Part shown: positions 6,136-15,397 of the stretch, in pieces | Numbering within the stretch: the stretch's first letter is position 1 | How the letters are laid out: the number at the start of each line of letters is the position of its first letter | NCBI GenBank assembly: GCA_963825635.1 | Contig: CAWGTU010000001.1 | Span: 434,001 to 498,000 of the forward strand | Length of the DNA: 64,000 nucleotides | Direction: 5' to 3' | From: JAOUEA01 sp963825635 | Lineage (GTDB): Bacteria; Actinomycetota; UBA4738; HRBIN12 | Notes under the pieces: model-generated | Databases searched by the model: none | What the model was told of the DNA's origin: nothing | The model's input: the letters and a program-made list of their open reading frames with translations, nothing else | Made by a program: the position numbers and the translations under genes

Positions 6136-8478
6136 ATGACCGAACAGCGTGTCGTGGTGGTCGGTGCCGGCATCGTCGGCGCCTCGGTGGCCGATGAGCT
6201 CACGGCCCGCGGGTGGACCGGCGTCACGGTGCTCGATCGGGGCCCGCTGTTCGACAGCGGTGGGTCGACGTTCCATGCGCCGGGGCTCGTGTCGCGCACG
6301 AGCGTGAGCCGCATGATGGCGCGGTTCGCGATCGAGACCGTCGATCTGATGACCGAGCTGGAGCATCCCGACGGACCCTGCTTCGACGTCGTCGGCGCGC
6401 TCGAGGTGGCGACGACGGATGAGCGCCTCGAGGATCTGCGGCGCAAGCGCGGATGGGCCGAGAGCTGGGGCATCGAGGCCCGTATCGTCGAGGTCGACGA
6501 GTGCGTGGCCCTGCACCCGCTGATCGACCCGGAGCGCATCGTGGGCGGGTTCCACGTCCCGGGGGACGGTCTCGCGAGGGCGACCCGCACCACGGAAGCT
6601 CGCGCACGGCGCGCGACCGAACGAGGCGCGCGGTTCCTGGGGGAGTGCGAGGTCGTCGCGGTCGATGTCGAGCGCGGGCGGGTCAGCGGCGTACGGACGG
6701 CCGACGGGGAGCGTTTCCCGGCCGACGTCGTGGTGTGTGCCGCGGGCATCTGGGGGCCTCGTATCGCATCGATGGTCGGCATGCGGCTGCCGATGTTGCC
6801 GCTCGCGCACCTGTACGCCAGGACCGGCTCGGTGGAGGGCTTCGGCGAGCCCGGCGTGGAAGCCGCCACGCCGATCCTGCGACATCTCGACGGCGACCTC
6901 TACTTCCGCCAGCACCACGATCAGGTGGGCATCGGATCGTTCCAGCACCGGGCCCTGCCGATCGACCCGGCGGACACGCTCGCCGGCGAGCCCGCGACCA
7001 CCACGCTCGCGTTCACGCCCGAGGACTTCGAAGGGTCGTGGAAGACGGCGGTCGAGCTGATGCCCCGCATCGGTCCGGCGGGTGTCGGTGAGGCGTTCGA
7101 CGGCGTGTTCTCGTTCACGCCCGACGGGTACCCCCTCATCGGGGAGTCGCTCGAGGCGCGCGGCTTCTGGGTCGCCGAGTCCGTCTGGATCACCCACTCG
7201 GTGGGAGTCGCCCGGGCGTTGGCGGAGTGGATCGTCGACGGGCAGCCGGAGGTCGACGTGCACGATGCCGACGTGCATCGATTCGAGGCGTTCCAGCGGT
7301 CGACCGCGTACTTCGTGCCGCGCAGCATCACGAACCACGACGAGGTCTACGACGTGCATCACCCGTTCGAGCCCGTGCACCGTCCGCGACCGCTGCGCGT
7401 GAGCCCGTGGGTCGAGCGCCAGCGTGAGCTCGGTGCCGTGTTCGTGGAGGGCCAGGGGTGGGAGCGCCCGGCGTGGTTCGAGGCGAACGAGGGTCTCGCC
7501 GAGCGTCTCGGCATCGACGTCGCGCCTCGCGACGACTGGCACGCACGATGGTGGTCGCCGTTCGCCGTCGCCGAGCACGTCGCCACGCGGCGGAGCGCGG
7601 GGGTGTTCGACCTCACGCCGTTGCGGCGTGTCGAGGTCGAAGGTCCCGGCGCGCACGAGTGGCTCATGGCGCTGTGCAGCGCCGACCTCGATCGACCGCC
7701 GGGCTCGGTCGCCTACACGCTCGTGCTCGGTCCTCGGGACACGGTGCTGACCGACGCGATCGTCTCGTGCGTGCCGCCGGACCGCTGGATCGTGGGCCTC
7801 GGGACCCCGGCCGACGTGGCTCTCCTGCAACGTGCGGCGCCGGACGACGATTCGGTCAGGGTGCACGACGTCACGACCGCGACGTGCGCTCTCGGTCTCT
7901 GGGGACCACGAGCCGCCGAGGTGCTCGGGTCACTCGTGGCGGGCGGCGCCGAAGCGCTCGCGTTCGGCAGGTTCCAGATCCGTGAGCTCGACGTGGCCGG
8001 TGTGCCGGTGACTGCTCAGTCGGTGTCCTACGTGGGCGAACCCGGATGGGAGCTCACGACGAGCGCCGACCTCGGGCTCCGTCTCTGGGACCTTGTCTGG
8101 GACTCGGGCCGCGATCTCGACCTGATCGCGGCGGGTCGGCGCGCGTTCGAGACCCTGCGGCTCGGGGCCGGATACGCCGCGGCGGGCGTCGACGTGACCT
8201 CGGAACACGCTCCAGGCCCCGCCGGGCTCGCCCGGTTCGCACGCCGTGCCGGCGATGACACGGGCTCTCGTGAGCTCGTGCGTCTGGAGGTCGACGGCCT
8301 CGTGAGCGGCGGCGAGCCCGTCCGCGCAGGCGACCGCACGATCGGCTACGTCACGAGCGGTGCGCGTGCCGACGGACCCGGCCTCGCGTTCGCGTGGCTC
8401 GAACGCGATCGCCCGGCCGATCTGACGGTGATCGCCTTTGACCGGCCGCTCGAGGTACGGGAGGTCGCGCGAACCTGA
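6136..8478 (+). CDS. FAD-dependent oxidoreductase/GcvT fusion (dimethylglycine/sarcosine dehydrogenase type)
   Basis: 780 residues from the ATG at 6136, chosen because it immediately precedes the Rossmann motif VVVVGAGIVGASVADEL. The N-terminal DAO-type FAD domain (about 1-370) is followed by a FAD-dependent central domain and then a GcvT-like tetrahydrofolate-binding aminomethyltransferase half from about residue 420 (RSAGVFDLTPLRRVEVEGPG, YVGEPGWELTTSADLG, RLGAGYAAAGVD). Such fusions oxidatively demethylate N-methylated amines (dimethylglycine, sarcosine) and pass the one-carbon unit to tetrahydrofolate in the cytoplasm. The MttB-like and FchA-like genes within 11 kb fit a methylated-amine to C1-folate route. 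The exact methylated substrate is an inference. Confidence 0.88.
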   Translation: MTEQRVVVVGAGIVGASVADELTARGWTGVTVLDRGPLFDSGGSTFHAPGLVSRTSVSRMMARFAIETVDLMTELEHPDGPCFDVVGALEVATTDERLEDLRRKRGWAESWGIEARIVEVDECVALHPLIDPERIVGGFHVPGDGLARATRTTEARARRATERGARFLGECEVVAVDVERGRVSGVRTADGERFPADVVVCAAGIWGPRIASMVGMRLPMLPLAHLYARTGSVEGFGEPGVEAATPILRHLDGDLYFRQHHDQVGIGSFQHRALPIDPADTLAGEPATTTLAFTPEDFEGSWKTAVELMPRIGPAGVGEAFDGVFSFTPDGYPLIGESLEARGFWVAESVWITHSVGVARALAEWIVDGQPEVDVHDADVHRFEAFQRSTAYFVPRSITNHDEVYDVHHPFEPVHRPRPLRVSPWVERQRELGAVFVEGQGWERPAWFEANEGLAERLGIDVAPRDDWHARWWSPFAVAEHVATRRSAGVFDLTPLRRVEVEGPGAHEWLMALCSADLDRPPGSVAYTLVLGPRDTVLTDAIVSCVPPDRWIVGLGTPADVALLQRAAPDDDSVRVHDVTTATCALGLWGPRAAEVLGSLVAGGAEALAFGRFQIRELDVAGVPVTAQSVSYVGEPGWELTTSADLGLRLWDLVWDSGRDLDLIAAGRRAFETLRLGAGYAAAGVDVTSEHAPGPAGLARFARRAGDDTGSRELVRLEVDGLVSGGEPVRAGDRTIGYVTSGARADGPGLAFAWLERDRPADLTVIAFDRPLEVREVART

Positions 8479-8487
8479 CCCTGCGGG

Positions 8488-9384
8488 TCAATCCACCAGG
8501 CCGAGCGTCCCACCCAGCGTCTCGATCGAGCGTTCCGTGATGGGGTCGACCACGAGGATCACCTCGTCGGCGCCCGCCGCTTCCATGGCGTCGATCGTCT
8601 CGGCGATCGCCGCCGGCGAGCCGGTGACGGGCGGAGCGTCCGGGTCGAGCGGACGCTCACGCGTCGTCGGGTCCAGGGCCACCAGCAGGCAGGCGCTGCG
8701 CTCGATCCCGGCGGGATCGCGACCGACGTCGCGCGCGATCGCGTCGATCTCGGCGTTGCGTGTCGCGAACCCCTCGGGAGAGTTGCCGTACCAGTCGAAC
8801 CACGTGTTCCACGCGTCCACGTAGGGGAGAGCAGCGGTGAGCACCCGCCGACCCGTGCTGCCGATCATCAGTCGGGGTCGCCGTGCCGGCGTGGGCAGCA
8901 ACACCACGTCCTCTACCCGGACGTGTTCGCCGTGCATCGTGACCCGTTCGCCGGCGACGAGCCGACGGATCACCTCGAACGACTCCTCGAAGCGCGAGGC
9001 CCGCCGATCGAACGGGAAGCCGAACGCCCGGAACTCGGCCTCGTTCCAGCCTGCGCCGAGCGCGAGCACGAGCCGGCCGCCGGAGATCTCGTCGACGGTC
9101 GCGGCCTGCTTCGCGAGCATCGCGGGCGCGTGGAACCCCGCGCACGCGACGAGGGGCCCGAGCTCCACGCGCTCGGTCGCCGCGGCGATCGCCGCGAGGG
9201 TCGTCCATGCTTCCCACGGCCCGCGCTCGGGCCGTCCGTCGTCTCGGTACAGCAGGTGATCTCCCACCCAGACCGAGTCGAAGCCGACCCGTTCGGCGGT
9301 CCTCGCCATCGCGACGTACTCGGGCCAGCGCACCTCGCGCTCCACCTCTGGGAGTTGGACGCCGACGCGGATCGATCTGGCCAC
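8488..9384 (-). CDS. LLM-class flavin-dependent oxidoreductase (F420-type)
   Basis: 298 residues, beginning MARSIRVGVQLPEVEREVRWPEYVAMARTAE, the classical start of the F420-dependent LLM families. It continues with FDSVWVGDHLL, LGPLVACAGFHAPAMLAKQAATVDEISGGRLVLALGAGW and RPRLMIGSTG, covering the beta strands of the TIM barrel and the phosphate-binding loop. It is cytoplasmic and probably reduces or oxidises a small substrate with F420H2 or FMN. It is convergent with the FAD-GcvT gene (9-bp gap) and 9 bp downstream of the MFS transporter on the same strand, so the transporter and oxidoreductase may be co-transcribed. Confidence 0.88.
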   Translation of the reverse strand: MARSIRVGVQLPEVEREVRWPEYVAMARTAERVGFDSVWVGDHLLYRDDGRPERGPWEAWTTLAAIAAATERVELGPLVACAGFHAPAMLAKQAATVDEISGGRLVLALGAGWNEAEFRAFGFPFDRRASRFEESFEVIRRLVAGERVTMHGEHVRVEDVVLLPTPARRPRLMIGSTGRRVLTAALPYVDAWNTWFDWYGNSPEGFATRNAEIDAIARDVGRDPAGIERSACLLVALDPTTRERPLDPDAPPVTGSPAAIAETIDAMEAAGADEVILVVDPITERSIETLGGTLGLVD

Positions 9385-9393
9385 GATGCGAGC

Positions 9394-10800
9394 CTAAGGG
9401 GTCTCCGTCGACACGGTCTGCGGCCCCGACGGGATGCGGGGGGTGATGGCCAGCAGCACGAGGGCGGCGACGAGCGCGAGCGCGAAGGCGCCAGCGAGCC
9501 CGGCGCGCAACGATGCGTCGAGCGCGCCCGACAGGGCGATCGCCGCGCCTCCGAGTCCCGCGCCGGTCGCGACGCCCAGCATGTCCATCAGCAGCACGGC
9601 TGACAGCTCCTCGCCCTCCTCACCCGACTCCGAGACGCGCATCGCGGCGAGCGGGATCGTCGCGAACGCGATGCCCATGCCCACCCCGACGACGCCCCAT
9701 CCCACGTAGGCGACGACGAGCGGCACGTGCAGCCACAGCGTGCTCGCGACCGCGGCTTCTCCGACGAAGAGCAGCGCGGCACCAACGCTGACGAGCCATC
9801 CCAGCGAGCGGTCGCCGGCGCGATTGGACTGCCACAGGGCGCCCAGCGCCCAGGTCACCGTCGCCACGGTGATCGCGAGCCCGGCCGCCGCGAGCGAGAG
9901 CCCCCGCACCCTGGTCAGCATCAGGGTGAGGAACGCGTCCATCGCGAGGAACGACACCGACAGCAGGAACGCCGCCGCGGCGATCGCGCCCTGACCGGGG
10001 ACCGCGCGGAAGGTGCCGCTCGGGGCGATGTGGCGCAGCGCCGGGATGCCGATCGCGAGGCCGGCGGCCACGGCGAGTGGCACCCACCAGGCGAACGCCG
10101 TGATCGAGGCGAAGACGAACCCGGCGCCGACCATCAGCTGCAGGGGCCAGCGCAGCGAGATCGCCGGGCCGCTCGCCTCGGGACGCGGCACCAGATCGAG
10201 CACGGGCGCGATCAACGCCCAGGTCGCGAGCAGCACCGGGATCGGCGCCACGAACGCCCATCGCCACCCGAGCGTGCTGGCGATCGCGGCCCCGACGGGC
10301 GGCCCCACCAGCCCGGGCAGGATCCACATCGTGGCGAGGAGCGCGAGCACCCTCGGCCGCAGCGCGTCCGGGTAGGTCTTCGCGACCGTGCCGAGCGAGA
10401 GCGCGTAGAGACCACCCCCGCCCGCCCCCTGCAGGAACTGACCGACGAGCAGCACAGGCATCGCGGGTGCCGTAGCGGACACGACTAGGCCGGCCGCGAA
10501 GACCGCGAGCACGGGGACGAGCACCGCCTTCGTTCCGAACCGATCGACCGCGCGGCCGACGATCGGGATCGAGGCGATCGTCGCGAGGCTCGAGGCTGTG
10601 AACACGAGACCGTAGAGCTGCACCATGCCCAGCTCGCCGCGGACGTCGGGCATGATCGTCGCCACGATCAGCACCTGGACCGCGACGAGCGCTTCGAGCA
10701 GGAGCAACCCGGCCGTCAGCCGCCCACGCCGGCCGCGGAACACATCGCGCCACGGGGCCGTCGTCGTCGGCGGGGCGGGTGTGGTCTCGTCGGGCGTCAC
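9394..10800 (-). CDS. MFS transporter, DHA2/EmrB-like drug exporter
   Basis: 468 residues from the GTG at 10800 (VTPDETTPAPPTTTAPWRDV); the open frame extends further upstream but is not protein-like. Transmembrane helices begin at about residue 30 and continue to the C-terminus, about 14 in all. The MFS motif A region is IVGRAVDRFGTKAVL, and the motif C-like stretch GPPVGAAIASTLGWRWAFV is typical of proton-driven exporters of hydrophobic compounds. The product is in the cytoplasmic membrane. It shares a short divergent promoter region (about 100 bp) with the AlaDH-like pair and lies directly upstream of an LLM oxidoreductase. Confidence 0.85.
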   Translation of the reverse strand: MTPDETTPAPPTTTAPWRDVFRGRRGRLTAGLLLLEALVAVQVLIVATIMPDVRGELGMVQLYGLVFTASSLATIASIPIVGRAVDRFGTKAVLVPVLAVFAAGLVVSATAPAMPVLLVGQFLQGAGGGGLYALSLGTVAKTYPDALRPRVLALLATMWILPGLVGPPVGAAIASTLGWRWAFVAPIPVLLATWALIAPVLDLVPRPEASGPAISLRWPLQLMVGAGFVFASITAFAWWVPLAVAAGLAIGIPALRHIAPSGTFRAVPGQGAIAAAAFLLSVSFLAMDAFLTLMLTRVRGLSLAAAGLAITVATVTWALGALWQSNRAGDRSLGWLVSVGAALLFVGEAAVASTLWLHVPLVVAYVGWGVVGVGMGIAFATIPLAAMRVSESGEEGEELSAVLLMDMLGVATGAGLGGAAIALSGALDASLRAGLAGAFALALVAALVLLAITPRIPSGPQTVSTETP

Positions 10801-10903
10801 CGTCCGAGTGTAGGTGGCCGAGCCATACGCCCCTCGACCCCCGGGTCCGGGGTCCGGCGTGGCCGGGGCCGCCTCCCGCGTAGGGTGGGGTCGAGGAGGA
10901 GCG

Positions 10904-12052
10904 ATGGGTGCGACCGACGCTACAGCGCAGCACATCGGGTCGCCCGTCCTCGGCCTCCCCCGCATGCACATGGAGGCCGGCGAACGCCGCGATTTCCTGC
11001 CGGAGTTCGTCGTCGCGGCCGATCGAGCGGGCGCCGGCGAGATCGTGCTGGAGCACGGGTACGGCGCCGGCATGGGCTTCGGCCAGGATGCCTACGTCGC
11101 CGCCTCGCCGAAGGTGCGGTTCGCCGACTACGACGAGGTGCTGGCGAGCGACATCGTCACGGTGATCCGTTGCCCCGAGGAGGCCGCGCTGCGCTCTATG
11201 CGCCCGGACGCGTTGCTGGTCACGATGCTGCACTACCCCACCCGTCCGCACCGCACCCGATTGGTCGCCGATCTCGGTCTGCGTGCCATCTCGCTCGACG
11301 GCGTCGTCGACGACCTCGGCCGGCGCCAGGTGGAATACCTCGAGGCCGTCGGATGGAACGGCGTGCGCCTCGCGTTCCTGGAGATCGCGCGGATGCATCC
11401 GCACTTCGCCCACCCCAGCCGACGCCCGTTGCGCGTGACGTGCCTCGGCGCCGGCGCGGTCGGCGCGCACGCGATCCGCGCGGCCACGCGCTACGGCGAT
11501 CCGGAGCTACGGGCGGAGCTGGCCGCCAACGACGTGCCGGGTGTGGAGGTCACGGTCGTCGACTTCGATCTCACGCGCCACGAGGACTACCTCCTCGGGC
11601 GACTCGAGGTCACCGACCTGCTGATCGACGCCACGCAGCGTCTCGACGCGACCCGACCGATCGTGCCGAACCCGTGGATCGCGGCGCTGCCTGCCGACGC
11701 CGTGATCCTCGACCTCGCCGTGGACCCGTACGACTCCTCGGTCGATCCGCCGCTCACGAAGGGCATCGAGGGCGTGCCCCACGGGAACCTGGATCGGTAC
11801 GTCTTCCCCGTCGACGACGCCGCGTGGGACGAGCTCGACCACGGCATCGACACGAGGCAACGGCGCCTCGCCCTCTCGTGCTACGCCTGGCCGGGTATCG
11901 AGCCGGTGGATTGCATGCGCGTGTACGGTCGCCAGATCGAGCCCGTGCTCGGCGTGGTGCTGCGTGTGCCGCCCGAGAGGCTCGACGTCGACAGCGACGA
12001 TCCGCGCGAGCGGGCGGTCGCCCACGCGGAGCTGGGGAGGTGGATGGCGTGA
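10904..12052 (+). CDS. AlaDH/PNT-like NAD(P)-binding dehydrogenase, copy 1
   Basis: 382 residues starting at ATG 10904, with GAGGAGGAG just upstream. The N-terminal half matches the alanine dehydrogenase/transhydrogenase-alpha fold (LPRMHMEAGERRDFLPEFV, cf. the usual GErRVaLtP). The Rossmann motif is LGAGAVGAHAIRAATRYG. In AlaDH the substrate is held by a Lys in the VKEP loop and a His in the YLH loop. Here the corresponding segments read IRCPEE and MLHYPTRP, so the His is kept but the Lys is missing or replaced by Arg. That argues against plain alanine dehydrogenase. It is followed with a GTGA overlap by a diverged paralogue, so the two may form a hetero-oligomer. Confidence 0.75.
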   Translation: MGATDATAQHIGSPVLGLPRMHMEAGERRDFLPEFVVAADRAGAGEIVLEHGYGAGMGFGQDAYVAASPKVRFADYDEVLASDIVTVIRCPEEAALRSMRPDALLVTMLHYPTRPHRTRLVADLGLRAISLDGVVDDLGRRQVEYLEAVGWNGVRLAFLEIARMHPHFAHPSRRPLRVTCLGAGAVGAHAIRAATRYGDPELRAELAANDVPGVEVTVVDFDLTRHEDYLLGRLEVTDLLIDATQRLDATRPIVPNPWIAALPADAVILDLAVDPYDSSVDPPLTKGIEGVPHGNLDRYVFPVDDAAWDELDHGIDTRQRRLALSCYAWPGIEPVDCMRVYGRQIEPVLGVVLRVPPERLDVDSDDPRERAVAHAELGRWMA

Positions 12053-13173
12053 CGGTGCCGAGCCTCGGCCTGCCCCGCATGCACAAGGAGGCGGGGGAGC
12101 GTCGCGATTTCCTGCCCGACCTGGTGGCGGCGGTCGCCGACCTCGGAGGCCGCATCGTGGTCGAGGGCACCATCGGGTCGGGCATGGGCTACTCCGACGC
12201 GGACTACCTGCGGGTGGGTCCGACCGTGACGGTCGGATCGAACGAGGACGCCTTCGCGCAGGATGTGGTGCTGGCGCTGCGTGCGCCCGAGGACCGGCTG
12301 CACCTGATGCGGCGAGGCGCGATGCTCGTGTCGATGCTTCACTTCCCGACCCGACCGCGCCGGGTGGCGCGGCTCGTGGAGCTCGGCCTCGATGCGATCT
12401 CGCTCGACCTGCTGACCGACGACATCGGGCATCGGCTCGTGGTCGACGGCCGCGACGTCGCGTGGAACGGGCTCGAGGCCGCGTTCGACGTGTTGGAGAG
12501 CGAGTGGCCGGAGTTCGATCGGCCCACGCGGCCACCCATCCGGGTCACGGTGCTCGGGGCGGGCGCGATCGGCAAGGACGCCGTCGAGGCGGCGACGAAG
12601 TACGGGAGCCTCGAGCGCGCCCAGCGCCTGGCGCACCTTCCCGGGGTGGAGGTCACGACGGTCGGTCGCAACCTCACCGGGCGTACCGAGTACATGAAGG
12701 AGCGCCTGGCCGTCACCGATGTGCTCGTCGACTCCACCCAGCGCCACGATCCGAGCGTGCCCCTGGTGCCGAACGCGTGGCTCGCCCGCCTGCCCGAGCA
12801 CGCGGTCATCTGCGACCTCGTGGTCGATCCGTACCTGCTGCACGAGTCTCCGCCGACCGTGCGCGGCATCGAGGGCATCCCCCAGGGCAACCTCGACCGA
12901 TGGGCCTTCGGTCCGGACGACCCAGCCTGGGATGAGGTGCCTGAGGAGGTCGACCGCCGCCATCGGCGATGGGTCGTGTCGTGCTACTCGTGGCCGGGGG
13001 TGCATCCGCACGCGTGCATGGAGCTCTACGGCCACCAGCTCGCGCCCCTGCTCCGCGCCCTGCTCCGTGCAGGCGGTGCGGAGGGGATCTCGCGCGAGGG
13101 GGAGTATCACGAGCGGGCGTTGTGGCGTGCCGGTCTGAGGTCGTGGGTCGGCCTGCAGGTGGCCGCGATCTGA
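12049..13173 (+). CDS. AlaDH/PNT-like NAD(P)-binding dehydrogenase, copy 2
   Basis: 374 residues, GTG start overlapping the stop of copy 1 (GTGA), which enforces coupled translation. The architecture matches copy 1: LPRMHKEAGERRDFLPDLV, the LRAPED loop, MLHFPTRPRR, the Rossmann LGAGAIGKDAVEAATKYG, then IEGIPQGNLDRWAF and a shared SCYSWPGVHPHACMELYG near the C-terminus (copy 1: SCYAWPGIEPVDCMRVYG). Arg again stands where AlaDH has its substrate Lys, while the His is retained. The C-terminus carries an extra ~30 residues rich in Arg and Trp. The substrate is probably an amino or keto acid, but it is not identified. Confidence 0.75.
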   Translation: MTVPSLGLPRMHKEAGERRDFLPDLVAAVADLGGRIVVEGTIGSGMGYSDADYLRVGPTVTVGSNEDAFAQDVVLALRAPEDRLHLMRRGAMLVSMLHFPTRPRRVARLVELGLDAISLDLLTDDIGHRLVVDGRDVAWNGLEAAFDVLESEWPEFDRPTRPPIRVTVLGAGAIGKDAVEAATKYGSLERAQRLAHLPGVEVTTVGRNLTGRTEYMKERLAVTDVLVDSTQRHDPSVPLVPNAWLARLPEHAVICDLVVDPYLLHESPPTVRGIEGIPQGNLDRWAFGPDDPAWDEVPEEVDRRHRRWVVSCYSWPGVHPHACMELYGHQLAPLLRALLRAGGAEGISREGEYHERALWRAGLRSWVGLQVAAI

Positions 13174-13182
13174 CGCGATCCC

Positions 13183-14031
13183 TCAGACCTCGATCTCGGC
13201 GCCCTCGGCCGCCACGATGCACCGGGCGGGGTCGACGGACCATCCGGAGAGCACGTCGCCGCGCATCGCATCGAGCTGGTCGTCGGAATGGCCGGGGTGG
13301 TGGTGGAACATCACGAGGCGGCCAACCTCGGCCCGGCGCGCGAACGCTGCCACGTGGGCGACGCTCGGATGACCCCACCCGACGTGCGACGCGTACTCCT
13401 CCACCGTGTACTGACAGTCGTGGATCAGCAGGTCGGCGTGGTGGGCGAGCGCGTACCCGGAGATCCAGCTCGTGTCGACGGCGTCCAGATCGGTGCCGAG
13501 GGCCGGCTCGTGGTCGGTCACGTAGGCGAGCGTGCGGTCCTCGGACTCCAGCCGGTACCCGACCGTGGCGCCAGGGTGCAGGATCGGATGCGCGGAGACC
13601 GTGATCGACCCGACCGTCCACGGCTCTCGGGGTGCGTCGTGGAAGCTCACCCGTGCGGGCACCTCGGTCAGGTGCACCGGGAAGAGCGGCGGGGAGAAGT
13701 AGGTGGCGATCCGCTCGTCGAGCGAGGCGACCGGGGAGGGCGGCCCCCAGATGTGGAGCTCGGTCTCGGGCGCCCAGATCGGAGCGAACATGCCGAGGCC
13801 CTCGAGGTGGTCGACGTGCAGATGGGTGAGGAGCAGGTCGACCCTGAGCGCGGGCTCGTGCTCGCCCATCAATCGCTCACCGAGCGGTCGCGCACCCGTG
13901 CCCGCGTCGAGCACGATCACCTCTCCGTGATCGCCGCGGACCTCCACGCACGACGTGTTGCCGCCGTAGCGGATCGTCTCGGGGCCGGGTGCGGCGATCG
14001 AGCCTCGGCACCCCCAGATGCGCACGTGCAC
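13183..14031 (-). CDS. MBL-fold metallo-hydrolase
   Basis: 282 residues from a GTG at 14031. It starts MHVRIWGCRGSIAAPGPET and GGNTSCVEV, the opening shared with class-II cyclic-phosphodiesterase-like and PhnP/PqqB-like metallo-beta-lactamase proteins. The zinc motif is LTHLHVDHLEGL (HxHxDH), followed by VTDHEPALG, LLIHDCQY and VMFHHHPGHSDD for the remaining ligands. A cytoplasmic phosphodiesterase or related hydrolase is likely. Its start codon directly abuts the stop of the PAS gene upstream, so the two are one transcript and may form a signal sensing/hydrolysis pair. It is convergent with the AlaDH-like pair. Confidence 0.85.
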   Translation of the reverse strand: MHVRIWGCRGSIAAPGPETIRYGGNTSCVEVRGDHGEVIVLDAGTGARPLGERLMGEHEPALRVDLLLTHLHVDHLEGLGMFAPIWAPETELHIWGPPSPVASLDERIATYFSPPLFPVHLTEVPARVSFHDAPREPWTVGSITVSAHPILHPGATVGYRLESEDRTLAYVTDHEPALGTDLDAVDTSWISGYALAHHADLLIHDCQYTVEEYASHVGWGHPSVAHVAAFARRAEVGRLVMFHHHPGHSDDQLDAMRGDVLSGWSVDPARCIVAAEGAEIEV

Positions 14032-14448
14032 CTAGCGCTCCGCGTCCTCGGGGGTCTCCCAGAAGATCGCGATCGCGCCGAGGCATTCGTCCTCGTGGGC
14101 GAAGAGGGGGAACGCCGTGACCTCGATGCGCCGCTCGGTGCCGTCGGTGCTGCGGATCCGCAGCATCCGGTGGTCGGGGTGTCGTTCGAGGATCGCCACG
14201 CCGAGCGGCAGTGCGTTGAGTTCGATCGGGTTGCCGTCGTCGTCCGAGGGCGCGAACAGGGTGCTCCACTCCTCGGCCTGCATGCCGCCGCCCTCGATGT
14301 AGCGGCGACCGAGCACGCGTTCCGCCGCCTCGTTGAAGTAGATCACCGTGCCGCGGACGTCGACGAGGAACACCGGCGTGGCCAGGCGCGACGCGAAGTC
14401 GCGCGCGAGGATCAGCACGAGGTGGTGCTGCGCCGCCTGGGTCGCCAT
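14032..14448 (-). CDS. single PAS-domain protein
   Basis: 138 residues from the ATG at 14448 (MATQAAQHHLVLILARDFASRL). One PAS domain covers almost the whole protein: LATPVFLVDVRGTVIYFNEAAERVLGRRY, then LPLGVAILERHPDHRMLRIRS and the closing EVTAFPLFAHEDECLGAIAIFWETPED. There is no attached kinase, GGDEF or DNA-binding domain, so it either senses a ligand and works through a partner or binds the MBL enzyme encoded immediately downstream (no gap between stop and start). It sits 10 bp after the alpha/beta hydrolase gene on the same strand, so a three-gene transcript is plausible. Confidence 0.8.
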   Translation of the reverse strand: MATQAAQHHLVLILARDFASRLATPVFLVDVRGTVIYFNEAAERVLGRRYIEGGGMQAEEWSTLFAPSDDDGNPIELNALPLGVAILERHPDHRMLRIRSTDGTERRIEVTAFPLFAHEDECLGAIAIFWETPEDAER

Positions 14449-14458
14449 GCGCTCCAGC

Positions 14459-15304
14459 CTAGCCGTCGGTGGCCTCGCGGGCGAGCCAGCCGGCCAGCGG
14501 CTGGAACCCCGATCGCAGCAGGAACTGGTGCCCGCCGTCTTCGAGCACGCACCGCTCGGCGTGAGGCATGACACGACCCCAGGCCGCGTTGGCTCGGATC
14601 GACACCGTTCGGTCGTCGCGGGCGTGCGCCAACAACGTGGCGGTCGAACCGTCGAGCATCGACAGCGTCTCGATCTCCTGTTCGAGGTCGGGGTCCGACC
14701 ACAGCGACCACATCGTCCACGCACGCGCGCGAACCGACTGGCGGCCGAAGTCGACGACGACATCGGTGGGATAGCCCCGCGCCCACCCGATCGGCACCGC
14801 GATCGCCGGCCAGACCGTTCGGGCGACCCTCGCCGCCGCTCGCCTCCCGGACGACGGCCGCAGGTCGGCGCGGGAGCGGACGTCCATAGCGGTGGCGTCG
14901 GGAAAGGGCGAGGCGGCCATCGCGAGCCCACTCACGCGATCCGGCTGGCGCGAGGTCCACAGGGCCGCGAGCACCCCGCCCAGAGAATGCCCGACGACGC
15001 GGATGGGTCCGTCGCCGGCGAACCTCGCAACGACCGCATCGAGGTCGGCCAGCAGGAGCGAGCGGTCGACGTCCTCGTTGGGCGGGTCCGACCGGCCGAA
15101 GCCGGGCAGATCCGGCGCCAGGATCGTCGCGCCGTCGCCGATGCGGTCGGCGAGGCCCTGCCAGTACCGGCCCGAGCCGCCGAGCCCGTGCACCGCCAGC
15201 ACGGCGGGGCCGGTGCCCGCCTGCCAGACCTGCATGCGGCCCCACGATCGCTCGAGCCACGAACCGCGGAGCGCCGTCGACGAGCGATCCTCGCGTGTGG
15301 GCAT
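14459..15304 (-). CDS. alpha/beta hydrolase
   Basis: 281 residues with the full alpha/beta-hydrolase layout. AVLAVHGLGGSGRYW is the oxyanion-hole HG loop. The nucleophile elbow is VGHSLGG (Ser). LLAHARDDRTVS supplies the acid Asp, and LEDGGHQFLL the catalytic His. A cap region rich in Trp and Arg lies between residues about 140 and 200. No signal peptide. The esterase/lipase-type substrate is unknown. The gene is divergent from the MttB-like gene (93-bp gap) and heads a likely transcript with the PAS and MBL genes. Confidence 0.85.
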   Translation of the reverse strand: MPTREDRSSTALRGSWLERSWGRMQVWQAGTGPAVLAVHGLGGSGRYWQGLADRIGDGATILAPDLPGFGRSDPPNEDVDRSLLLADLDAVVARFAGDGPIRVVGHSLGGVLAALWTSRQPDRVSGLAMAASPFPDATAMDVRSRADLRPSSGRRAAARVARTVWPAIAVPIGWARGYPTDVVVDFGRQSVRARAWTMWSLWSDPDLEQEIETLSMLDGSTATLLAHARDDRTVSIRANAAWGRVMPHAERCVLEDGGHQFLLRSGFQPLAGWLAREATDG

Positions 15305-15397
15305 CGTCCCATCTTGCGTCCTGACGGGCCGAACGCCCCGTGCGGGGAGGGACCTGCGCCGTTCCCTGCGGGTGGCGCGCCACGTCAGACTCCGCGC

